DNA of 64,000 nucleotides, taken from the NCBI GenBank assembly GCA_022266195.1, contig WHVY01000003.1, positions 6,882,001 to 6,946,000 of the forward strand. Reading direction: 5' to 3'. Made by a program: the position numbers and the translations under genes. The notes under the pieces are model-generated. The model ran no database searches, was not told the origin of the DNA, and was given only the letters and a program-made list of their open reading frames with translations. Source of the stretch: Tetranychus cinnabarinus. Its lineage: Eukaryota; Arthropoda; Arachnida; Trombidiformes; Tetranychidae. This document shows, piece by piece, positions 1-10,572 of the stretch (position 1 is the first letter of the stretch; each line of letters begins with the position of its first letter).

Positions 1-2873
1 CAAAGTTATGACATGACTTTTCCAAATTAAATCATTCAATTTATCAATATATTTAGTAACATTTTGGGTCCCACAGAGATTTGTAAATTCATTAACGAGA
101 TAGTCCACCAAGATTCTTAAATGAGAAGATAAAGCTTTGGCTCCAATTCTGTCCAAAATTTTGTATGCTATTGGGTTGATTCGATCATTCTCAAGAATCA
201 TTTTCCATAAAAGACACAGAAATAACGGAGGAGTTCCTTGAATTGAAAAATGGGCGATTATATCGTTTTCATTGCTCATTGTTATCCACTTTCGGTATTC
301 TTCTTCGACTGATTGTTTCAATTGTGCTTTGTTTTCCGTAACTGTATTAAAGTTTTGATAATACTCGGTAATTGCTGGTGGAAAACACTTGAGCGTACAA
401 CTTGACCATGCTAACGGAGTGCTATTCATGATGTTGGACAATAACTCTTTGCACCATTCGATCAAAGTATCACAACCAGTTACATGAATGGCTCTTGCTA
501 ATGTTAGAATCAACACTTTATTCAATTCCTCTGAGTCATGAGAGATCCTTATTTTTGGTTCATTTTGATATCGGTTGAGTTGAGTGATGAGCAATACTTG
601 TTCTGAAGTGAATCCTGTGATTAGTTTTAAAGCTGTACTTTCCATACATGAATGCAGTTGAATTTGATTACTATGAGGTGAATTAGCTAAATAATGGAGT
701 TGGTTCAAGAATTGAACTCGATAAGGAGCAGGTATGTGGTGTAAACGATGGATGAACATTTCGAAGAGAATATTAAGAGTTCCCCAAGATTGCGTTCTGA
801 TGGCATTAGGTATCACTTGTTGAATGAAATTTTTAATTCCAAGTGTTTCAAGTTCAATGTAAATTAATAAACGGCTGTAGGTTTCAGCTAAAGCAGGTGA
901 TATTATAGTTCCATCTTTCGAGGATGATTTGTTGATTTGAGCAACAATATTCGAAATCAAACTCATTTTAGTGTGCAATGTAACAGAATCTAACAAACTA
1001 ACAGATAGAGGTATTATAGCCCCGTTAGTACTACCTCCAGTTGATCCACTTCGACTATTGCACTTAATAGTGTCACATAAAATCGTTAAAATTCGATTGT
1101 AATAATCACTATTGGTAGAATAAGCATTACAAATAAGAGGAATTTTAGAATCAACCGTTAAACTGGCGGGTAGATCACTGCTCATAAAAGTTTGGTGAAG
1201 AAATTCAACATGAAGCCTGAGACAATTTGGAATCGGTCTTATCATCTTTTGAGGTTCATTTTCTGCTTTCTTTAACAAATGAATCCAAATGGAACTGATC
1301 GCGAAAGTATGAGTGCAGATAGGTTTAGTTATATCGGGAACAGGAAGAGGATCCTTTTCGGGGTAGAGTAGATCATGAAGTTTGAAGAAGGGTAAGAAAT
1401 CTGTTAGAGGAGTCTTCTGAATGGAACCAGAAATATATTGAAGAAGCATCCACATTAGATGATCTCGGCCTTTTTTTGAATTTCGAGCAGCCAATGATTC
1501 ATGAAGGCTTCTCACAAGCTGTGGAAAACTTATATGGTTTAATATAATGAAAGTTATCAAATGGCCAGATAGTATTTGCCAAAGGCACTGAGTTTGACTA
1601 TAGTCAGTGTCCTCTTGATTGTTCGTTTCATTTTCAGACTTTTCCATTGCCAATACAATCAATGCAACCAATTGTTCTTCAAGAATAGGACAGCGGGATT
1701 TAGCTTTATTGGTCAGACTCAACATAAAGTAAATCATTTCACGAGAATAAGGCTGTTCCAAGACATATCGCAACAAGCCTATCTGAGGTCTTGTAAGCTC
1801 GTTGTTATAAGGTAAAAGGCCTTTGAGGTCGAATGCGGCTGTGGCTGCATTCAATTGCCAAGATTGGTTTAAGGTTGAGGAATATCCAACAATTGGTAAA
1901 AGCTTGGAACGATTAATGATTGAAACCATCTGAGCAACAGGACGGAAGCTTTCCACAAAAGCCGAAAATAAATCAGCGAATTTCTGAAAATATGAATAAA
2001 TCATGAGAAAATTTCCAATCTATGTGTAAGAAAGATTTTAATACTGCTTACCCAATGCATCCATTTGTCAGATTTTTTCTTAATTTCATCAAAAGCTAGA
2101 TAGGCTGGTAATAGTGAGGAATTTCGGTTCAAGGCATAATCTAAGACCTAAGAATGTGAATATAGATGGTGCGATTATAAAAACAAATTATAAAACAAAT
2201 CTTTAATAATGAATATTTACCTTACGCATAACATCTAATTGCGGTAGCATAGCAATATTTGCCTCAATGGGAATTGTGTGGATTTTCTCGATCATAAATC
2301 TGATTATATCTCTGACACCTTTATAGTCCACTTGAGAAATTACTCGATGAATTAACTCGAAAGATTGGCAAAAAAATATTTGCTTATTGATATGAAGATG
2401 TTCACAATTGAGAATGGCTTCACAAACAGATCTGAGGAAATAGTAAAAATTAGTAAATAATAAAGTTTGTGCCTGTAATAAATACTTACTTAGCTGATAA
2501 TAAGTGATTATTGATGGCATGTTCCAACATCGAGAGTAATAGTCTAACTTTATTGACGTTAGGAATAGAACCTGCCCCATTCAAATAGTCCCTCAGCATT
2601 AATTCAATCTTTTCCGGAGTATCACAAGATTTGATTAAGGCTGTCATCTGTTCTTCATAGTTTTTGATCTTGCATTCTTCGTTTACTGAAGATTCGACAA
2701 TATAACCAGTAAAAATTGCTTCTAATTCCTCGGTACGCTATAAATAAATCCGATTGATAATTTGAATTAGAACAAAAGAAAAAATGAGTTTGAATTAAAG
2801 TACTTACCAGAATCGAATCAATAAAATTATGAACATCAGAAACAGTTGAAGACACTTCCATAGGAGTACTCAT
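1..2873 (-). CDS. MED23: Mediator complex subunit 23 (N-terminal 868 residues; gene runs off the left edge)
   Basis: MED23 is a large tail-module subunit of the nuclear Mediator complex that links signal-responsive activators to RNA polymerase II. Five exons are readable on the minus strand: 2873-2808, 2737-2490, 2431-2221, 2147-2052 and 1983 to the window edge; every junction is GT-AG and the phases agree. The ATG at 2873 begins MSTPMEVSST. Family-diagnostic blocks are VDYKGVRDII (about residue 139), RNSSLLPAYLAF, YVLEQPYSR, GRDHLMWMLLQYISGSIQK, LLICNAYSTNS-type and EEEYRKWITMSNENDII followed by HFSIQGTPPLFLCLLWKM, all in the order known for animal MED23. The vertebrate protein is about 1,370 residues, so roughly the last 500 lie outside the window. 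Four short introns at the 5' end precede one very large exon. No frameshift is visible. Confidence 0.95.
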
Positions 2874-3723
2874 TTTTAGTGATTGCGGACTGTTAAACCA
2901 TAAATAAATAATATAGAAAACAACTTAAATTTAAAGTATGGTTCAGATTTAAAACTGAACTTAACCTCCAAATTATTCACGATAAAAATTCATCTAGATT
3001 CAAACTATGAATTCAATTTCAACACAAGGGAATGTTATCATGTTATTTATCGGTTTTGCACAAAATTGGTTTTCATATGATAAAATGATGCCGGTCAAAG
3101 AAAAAGCATGCAGAGACACCTATTGATACAAAAATAAAAATAAAACTTTTCTTGTTTAACTCTTTCTTGATTAAACTTAAATTTTGTTGCAATTTTTTAA
3201 TACAAGGAGAGAATCTCAAAATCAAACCTTCTCATTAAAATCTTTAAAACAGATAAAGAACTGAATAGAATAGAAGATTGTGATTGTTGTTTTTTTTTGT
3301 TGTTTAACTGAGGTTGTTTATAAAATTGGAGCAATAGAATGGTGTTAGGAAAAAATGTTAATTAGAGACAAACGGAAAAGATTCTAAAATTAGTAAATCA
3401 TTTCTCAATAAAGAGACATTGAGCATGATGAGCACAATCAGTTAAGTATAGTTTAATCATAAATGAATCATGTAAATATATCATAAATTCAGTTGGTCTG
3501 AATATGCGCGATTTAGAAATAGATTGAAGAATGAAATGATATTAAATAAGAAGTGGTCGTTTCAAGCATATAATTGTATATTTTATTAATATTAGTTTAA
3601 GTTAATAAAATAAATTTACAAAGTTTGATTTGTAATTATAAAGTAAGTAAGTCAAAATTATCACAACCGTGGTGGGGCTTATACTTGTGGGTGAAGGTAA
3701 CAAAAAAGAAATTAAAGTAATAA
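2874..3723. other. Intergenic spacer between MED23 and SPT2
   Basis: It separates two co-directional minus-strand genes. It should hold the MED23 promoter and 5' UTR at its high-numbered... low-numbered end (next to 2873) and the SPT2 3' UTR at its other end. Apart from a candidate polyadenylation signal at 3582-3587 I see no ORF or repeat in it. Confidence 0.5.
3582..3587 (-). terminator. Candidate polyadenylation signal of SPT2 (AATAAA)
   Basis: TTTATT on the plus strand reads AATAAA on the minus strand, about 140 nt past the SPT2 stop codon. Assigned by motif and position only. Confidence 0.4.
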
Positions 3724-5644
3724 TTAATCTTCATCCGAATCATCTATAAGGTGTCGCTTCTTTTTCAGCTTGGCCATTCGTCGTTTCTCTTCTTGCTCTT
3801 TCCTCATATCTTCTAGATCTTCCAGCAAACCAGCTTTGGCAGATTCCATCTCTTCTTTCATTTGTTGAGCGAATGTGGCTTCTTCGATATCGTCATCGTC
3901 TATCATTGCATATTTCCTCTTGTCGTATCCAAAAATTTCTCGAATATAATGAGAAACGTCGGATTTCTGAGCTTCCAGGTCATCACCGTCGTCAATGAAA
4001 TCTCTCATATCTTCGTCTTCCTCGTCTTCTTCATCGTCGTATGAAACAGGTTGATAATTCATACTTCGTCTATAAGTAAGGCCAATTGGAGGTAAAATCT
4101 TGTTCGATGCCACTGGTCGTCTTTTCTTTATCTCTTTCAATCTGGCAAGTTCTCGTTCACGATCGCGTTCCCGTTCGGCTCTTAAACGAGCCAATTCTCG
4201 CTCTTTGGCCAACTGTTCTTCCAGCTCTTTATTCCTTGCTTTTTGTAACTCAAGTTCACGTGCTGCTTGTAATTCTGTAAAAAAAGAAAGATAAAAAGAA
4301 ACAAAGAAATGATTAGAAATAGATCAATGATTAGTTTGATTAACAGGTGATTCATGTTGAACAAAGGGTTTCAAAAAGGATATCATGGCTTGTTAGGAAG
4401 ATTCGAGATACATTTTTCAAGTTATTAAGTATTTGTAAGTTAGTAAGGAACGAAAGGAATAGAAAGATAAAAAACTTACCTCTTTCTTTGAGAAGTCTCT
4501 CCTTCTCTCTGAGAGCATCTCTATCTATCTTGGTTGAATCACGAGTTGATGGTTGTTTGGTATCCGCAGGTCGAAGTTTCTTCTTAGGAGGTTGATTCGT
4601 ATTGGATGATGTCCGCGAAATTTGGTCTCCTCCAAAAAGTTCAGATCTTGGTTTAATTTTATGGCCATTCTCTAAAATTCCATTATCACTTTTTGCACTT
4701 TTTAATAACTTTGACTTAGGAGATGGAATATATTGTGGGGTTGGTTTACTTCTTTCGGTATCACTTCTTGATTTGGTATTAACTCCTTTCTGTTCTTTGG
4801 CACTGTTAACTTTAGATGGAACATATTCTTCCACTTTACGATTGCCATTGTGAGATTTTGAAATAATACTTGGTCGTGTTGGTGAATATTCGCCAACTCT
4901 TGGTTTCTTTTTAGGTATCTTATTGGAAACTAATGTTGAGCTTAACGTAGATGAAGTAACTGATGAGCTTGGTGTAACTGGCTTGCTAGGTACAGTTGAC
5001 TTTTTTGAAGGAATATACTCATCATTTTTCGGTCTACTTGGATTGCTATTAATACTTTTACTCTGTTGTTTTCTCATGTTTTCAAGGATTCGTTTTTCTC
5101 TATCCTTTTCGTCTTTAAGGTCAATCTTGGTCTTTTGTGAAGATTTAGATTTACTGCTAGCATAGATTCTTTCTTCTAATTGTCTTCTTTCCTCACGTTT
5201 CTTATCTGCTGCAGTTTTCCCTGCTTTCTCAGCTTCTTTCTGGGCTTTGATCTTTTCTAGGTATTCTTTCATCTTTTTATCAACTGGTTTACCACTTATG
5301 GCCTGTTTACGAATCTTCTCCTGACGTTTCCTATCTTCCATGGCACGAAGCTCATCTTGTTGTTTCTTCAACCTATTAAGCTCTTCATTTTGTTTCCTTA
5401 CACGTTCTTCATCTGCTTTCTGTTGTAACTTTCTCTGGGCTTCTTCCTTTTTCTTTAGTATACGTTCTCGTTTCTTCTGGGATTTCAAAAATTCTTCGTC
5501 AGGCTCACCTTTCTTGTTGAATTTTTTATACGGGTTCAGCATCTCTTGGAATCTCCTCTCCTTTGCAGCTTCCTCTTCGGCCTTTTTCTTCATCACATAT
5601 TTAAGAATAGCATCTTTACTAGGGGCTTGTGAATTACTCGTCAT
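3724..5644 (-). CDS. SPT2: SPT2 histone chaperone (SPTY2D1 homologue), 571 aa
   Basis: SPT2 binds H3-H4 and helps recycle nucleosomes during transcription. Two exons: 5644-4480 and 4274-3724, joined across a 205-bp GT-AG intron (phase 1). The N-terminal part is Lys/Glu-rich coiled-coil-like (residues about 15-230), the middle is a Ser/Pro/Lys-rich disordered tract with repeated E(Y/E)(I/V)PS motifs, and the C-terminus is the conserved SPT2 domain: an acidic run (DDEEDEEDEDMRDFIDD), then IREIFGYDKRKY, the family signature for histone binding, then a basic tail before DDSDED. The ATG at 5644 (MTSNSQ) is chosen because a normal N-terminus follows. The frame is open upstream to 5800, so an N-terminal extension starting MAAFAK is possible. 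The human protein has 685 residues. Confidence 0.92.
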
Positions 5645-6345
5645 GATGATGGTTAAGTTGACCAGTTTCCAATAGGAGTACACAATTAAAGAAAACTTAA
5701 ACACTTTTTGACAAGAATAAATTGAAGTAATCACTAGTGAAGATAAATACACACTGTAAACAAGTCGTCCGTATGTCAGCAACTTTGCAAATGCTGCCAT
5801 CTGAAGTTTGCTCCCTTATTTATATTTTTAAATTCGGGAGCTAAACCGCTTATCCGAAATTAAAATGAACAGTTCTAGAGGATTAATAATATTGGTTTAA
5901 AAGGTCTAAAAAATTGGTAAGGGCATATAACCGTAGGGCATAAGTGGTAAAAAGTTACGGAATTTTTTCGTAAAAATGTTAATACTTTTATTGTTATTTA
6001 ATCCAACTTACAGTGTTTATCATAAAAATTAATTAACATTCTTTGAGACTGACATATTATAATTTACATTAAGATCGAGATTGTCTGTGTTGATGAGCTT
6101 TTAGTCTAATAGCTTGGAGAAGTATTTACTCTTTAATCTGAAACAATACAGATAATAACAGTTCAGAACATGATTTTGTAAACACCTTTTTCTGAATTGT
6201 TTTAAACAGCTTAACTTGAAAAGTAGATGGATGAAATGGTAAAACAATCAAAATTAAATTAAAAGGTGGAGAGAATGACAAGTCATCGCAGAGATGATAT
6301 TAGTTATTGTTGTATTATCACAGGTTCAATTTCAGATCCAAAATA
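5645..6345. other. Intergenic spacer between SPT2 and TMEM9
   Basis: About 700 bp with no supported gene. It should carry the SPT2 promoter. TTTATT at 5987-5992 (AATAAA on the minus strand) is a possible distal polyadenylation signal for TMEM9. Confidence 0.4.
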
Positions 6346-7105
6346 TTAATTAAGCATCGTATGCCTATCATAAATATTTTTTCGTTGCTCTGAAACTTTT
6401 CTAATCCATTTGTGCTGTTCATGGCCAATAGCGCTAATTACACCTCTCGAATGAGCATAAGTTAACTCAGGTTGACTTGTTGATTCAATTGATTCGGTCG
6501 AGCTTCTTTTAGGTCCAGTTTCTACCAGCATTTCTTCATTAAAATGTTCACGATAAGGTGTACGCTTGAAAACTAGAAAAGATTAGAAACGAAATCATTA
6601 GTATGCAATCGATAATTTTCAATCAAATTCATTGAGCACATGTTGAAGGGAGGTTCTCATTAGATTTATACTTACATCTACTCCAAAGCATATAAGAGTC
6701 GAGAGCTAATACAAGCATATAAGCAACGAGTAAAAAGATGATAGAAATAACTCCGATGATAACATATCTGATAATCTCTGTATTTCTTGATTCAAATCTA
6801 CATTCGCACAGTGGACAGAATTCTTTAGAGCTAACATTTGTCAATTGAGGTAATACGAAACCATCACAATTACATTTAAGGGGAGGAACAGTGTCAATAT
6901 AAACCTTCCTGTCAATGTAAAAGTTGTTGGCAGGTTCATTGCCATTGGGTTGTGATTGGTAAGTTTGCGAGGTTGACTGTTTGACAGGTAAGCTTTCATT
7001 AGCGACAACTCGCAAAGAGGGACAGATACACTTGCACCTCTCATTCTCATATTGACCGGATACCAAACCAATAAAAAGGGAAATAAATATAACAATCAAT
7101 TCCAT
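6346..7105 (-). CDS. TMEM9: TMEM9-family type I membrane protein, 218 aa
   Basis: TMEM9 proteins are lysosomal/late-endosomal membrane proteins that assist v-ATPase assembly and Wnt signalling. Two exons: 7105-6676 and 6572-6346, phase-1 GT-AG intron of 103 bp. Seen in the protein: a signal peptide (residues 1-17, MELIVIFISLFIGLVSG), a Cys-rich lumenal domain beginning RCKCICPSLRVV (23-34), a second Cys cluster KCNC...CPLCECRFE (78-104), one transmembrane helix (112-135), then a cytosolic tail ending in WIRKVSEQRKNIYDRHTMLN, the conserved TMEM9 C-terminus. The lumenal domain has an inserted Ser/Gln/Asn stretch (residues 42-62), making it longer than human TMEM9 (183 aa). An in-frame upstream ATG at 7144 would add 13 residues, but the start at 7105 places the signal peptide correctly. 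Confidence 0.93.
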
Positions 7106-7535
7106 CGTAGCTCGATGTTGAGTAACATAAAACCAAAGTTGCACTATTTTCCAGTAAACACGTAGCGTTTGATCAACAGACAGTCACAGAATTATAATTT
7201 CTGAGTTTGTTAGATTTCTCCAGCTACTAAGAACAACATCCTAATCATTGGGAATAATTAAAATGCTGAAATTGATAATTTGTATTGATAATCATCTGGT
7301 AACTGCCTCAAACTGTTTGAGTAAAACATAAACACTGTTTATTAAACAGCCTTGATAAGTTGAAATCAAAATAGGCAGCAATAGGAAAAAATATTGATAG
7401 CTCTCAACAATAGATGGTGCTAGATTTGTATTCAAAATTTTGTAAACACGTTTTGAAATTGTTATTTCTCAGCACATGTTAAGCCAGAAATTTCTTTAAA
7501 TTTAAATTGTTTTGTTTGATTTTATTGTTTTTATA
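7106..7535. promoter_or_regulatory. Head-to-head promoter region of TMEM9 and CEBPZ/NOC1
   Basis: Only about 430 bp separate the two divergent start codons, so both promoters and 5' UTRs must share this space, as in a bidirectional promoter. I see no TATA box I would defend. Inferred from geometry alone. Confidence 0.5.
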
Positions 7536-10467
7536 ATGGTAAGTAATTAATTTTTCAATACCAATCATATTTTTTGTCTACTATCAGTATTCGTTTATTA
7601 TGTAGTCTGATACTGAGACATGTTAAAAAAGTTCAACCACATTTGTTAAGCCTTGAATTATTTTCATCATTGCAGGTTCGGACTAAATTTGAAGATGCAA
7701 AAGCAGCCAAGGAACAGTTGCTCATTCCAATAGATAAAAAATGGTGGCAATTAAGACCTGATTTATCTGCTATCAAAATAAAGTCAGCTCTCAATTCAGA
7801 TGAGGAGAGTCTTCGTCAAGAGGCTGAATATTTACTTGAAACGGATCGTAAAAAATATTTAGCTTACAAACAAGCAGCAGAAAAATCGGATTTCAATTGG
7901 ATAACATCTGTCATTAAAAGTGGTACATTTACTGATCGACTCTCAGCTAATACTCTGTTAATTCAAGATTCCCCGATTCACAATTTACACTCTCTACACA
8001 AGCTTATAGACATAGTTGACTCAAAAGGTATCAGAGAATGTCTCATGTCAATGGAAAATTTAAAAGAACTCTTTCTTGGTGATTTACTTTTGAAAGATAG
8101 AAAATTAAAACCCTTCTCAGGTAATAATAACTAATCTTACTTTCCATCTTGATATATATTTCGTAAAATTTCTGTTTCATAGGCATTAACGAATTTTCAA
8201 TATCCTTTTCTTTATCCAGAGCTTATCGGATATTTACATAACAAGCAAGGAGATCAACGTAATCGTCAATTGGTTATTTTCCATTTTGAAGATAAGTTAC
8301 TGTCAGAGTATCGACGGTTTTTGGAAATATTAGCTAAAGTTTCAATGGAAGGAAATGATGCTGTGAAAAGTAAAGCTGTTAATGTGATGTTCGAATTACT
8401 CTCCGAAAGATCAGAGCAAGAGCAATTTTTATTGGAAAAACTAGTGAATAAGCTTGGTGATCCCATTCCGAAAAGAGCAGCTCATGTAGCTAACTTACTT
8501 GTAAAATTGGTAAACCTGAAGCATCCTAAAATGAAGGAAATTGTTGTTAAAGAAGTAGAACAAATACTTTTCCGTCAACATATATCAGAACTAGCCCAAT
8601 TTCACGGGCTATGTTTCTTGAGTCAAGTTTTACTTGAACATAGAGACAAAGATTTAGCGTCGAGAATGATAAATATTTATTTCAATTTTTTTGATGCCTC
8701 TACAAAAAAAGAAGACGTTAAAAACAAGATGATGAACGTTTTAATAACCGGAGTATCACGAGCTATGCCATATGCAAACATGAAACCAGAGCTATTAGAA
8801 AAAAGATTGGAATCGTTTTACAAAGTCATTCATCTCGTAAATCAGAATACTTCTGTTCAAGGAATGGTCTTGATATTCAATCTAATGGATAGCAAAGATT
8901 CAGGATTAATAAGCGATAGATTGTATACAATGTTGTATCGTAGTCTTCTAGATATCAATATGGAAACTTGTTCCAGAAGAGCTCTCTATTTGAATTTATT
9001 ATTCAAAGCGATGAAAAGAGACCCTGTGCCTCATAGAGTGATAGCTTTCATGAAAAGACTTCTCCAGGTAAGTTTAAGCAAATTAAAATTAATATGATCA
9101 ATTATTGATGCTTATTTTCTGCATTTCAGATATGTCTTTATCAGCCACCATCAATTGTGTGTGGTATTTTGGTTTTGATTTCTTCTATTGTTAAAATTAA
9201 ACCAGAGTTACAAGGAACTCTGAAACCTGTTCAAGTGAGCAAAATTTTGACCGAAGATGACGAAGACGAGCATTACGAGGATATTGAAATAGATGAGGAG
9301 GAGGAGGAAGAAGACAATAAATCTAAAAAGAGCAAAAGTCACAAGGGTGAAAGTTTGAAGGAAAAATCCAAACTCAGCAAAAAGAAGAAAGATAAGGCTA
9401 TGAAAGCTGCAAAAGTTGATAGCGTGGAAACAAATGGAGTTGAAAAAGAAAAAGGAAAATCAACTGCTCCTGTGACTTGGATGCATAATAAAAATTTGAA
9501 GAATGAGCAAAATTCAACAGTCTACGACATCTCAGCTAGGAATCCAATCTATGCAAATGCCAAATACTGTATCAATTGGGAATTAACGTTACTGCAAAAT
9601 CATTATCATCCTTCTGCCAGTTTGTTCGCTAATAAAATGTTGGAAGGAGAATCGATTAGCTATGATGGTGATCCTCTGGAAGATTTTACATTGAAACGTT
9701 TTATGGACCGATTTGTTTTCCGTAATCCAAAGCAAATTGATAAACAAAAGGCAGCACAAGCAGCGAAAAGCACCGTATTTGCTAGATTAAATAAGTCTAA
9801 AGTAACACCAATCCAAGATTTGGCTAACGCACCTAAATCAAATGTACCTTTAGAGGAGCAATTTATTTATGACTATCTAGTTCAAAAGAAAAAAGAAGCT
9901 GAAGAAAATGAACAATTTAAGGACAACGAAAGTGTTTCAAGTGAAGACTTCGAAAGACTTTTGCTCAAATTTGAACCCGACATTGATGCTGATACTGATT
10001 TCATGAATATATCTCGTAAGAAGGATAAAAAGAAAAAAGGTAAACATGATGCAGAAGGAGAAGAGAGCTCGGGAAGTGACGATTCACTAAGTGACGATGA
10101 CTTTGATATGGATTCGGACGATGAGTTCTATCGTGAGGCATTTGATGACGTTGATGAGGATCTCGCTGAAGTCGAGTTCGCTGGCGATGAAACTTTTCTT
10201 TCAGACAAAGAAGAAGAATCGGAAGATGGAGAAGATATGGACACCTCTAAATATAAAAGAAGAGGAAGAGATAAAAATATGGTCAACCTATTTGCTGCTG
10301 CTGACAAATTTGCTCATCTGTTGGAAGGAAAAGAATCAGATGAAGAGAATAAAAACAATTCAGATGATGATGACGATGATGATGATAATAATAACAGGAA
10401 GAATAAGCGCAATAAGAGAAGAATGCCTAAAAGAAAACCAAATCAGAAATTTAAAAGACGAAGATGA
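7536..10467 (+). CDS. CEBPZ: CCAAT/enhancer-binding protein zeta / NOC1, 60S ribosome biogenesis factor, 877 aa
   Basis: CEBPZ (yeast Noc1/Mak21) is a nucleolar HEAT-like protein that pairs with Noc2 on early 60S pre-ribosomes. Exons: 7536-7538, 7676-8120, 8220-9067 and 9130-10467, with phases consistent throughout. The first coding exon carries only ATG, followed at once by GTAAGT; the next coding exon starts GTTCGG, giving MVRTKFEDAKAAKEQLLIP. Conserved blocks: DKKWWQLRPDL, then NKLGDPIPKRAAHVANLL, LFRQHISELAQFHGLCFL, GVSRAMPYANM, the CBF domain region (about residues 300-600) including ALYLNLLFKAMKRDPV and MKRLLQICLYQPPSIVCG, and NPIYANAKYCINWELTLL with HYHPSASLFANKML. The tail (about 690-877) is Asp/Glu-rich, then Lys/Arg-rich with a DDDDDDDD-type run. 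Human CEBPZ is about 1,054 aa. Residues within 7641-8963 are duplicated at 31539-32861. Confidence 0.93.
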
Positions 10468-10566
10468 ATGCATAGTTATTCTAAATCAATCAAAATTTCT
10501 TATTTTTGTTGAAAATTACAATTGGAAATAGCTTTTTTGTAAGATACGACTTCATGTTTCTAATTT

Positions 10567-10572
10567 AATAAA
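10567..10572 (+). terminator. Candidate polyadenylation signal of CEBPZ (AATAAA)
   Basis: AATAAA lies about 100 nt past the CEBPZ stop codon, the usual place for a 3' processing signal. Confidence 0.5.

Noticed and set aside
4347..5675. Plus-strand ORFs opposite SPT2
   Set aside because: Antisense shadows of a Lys/Glu/Arg-rich gene; they encode Ser/Leu/Phe-rich junk without splice logic.
8181..8220. Alternative CEBPZ exon start at 8183, adding the ALTNFQYPFLYP segment
   Set aside because: The reading is open, but no donor/acceptor pair joins it in frame with the upstream exon; the acceptor at 8218-8219 does.
10091..10531. 146-aa plus-strand ORF inside CEBPZ
   Set aside because: Out-of-frame reading of the acidic tail; Met/Ile/Lys-rich because of GATGAT repeats.
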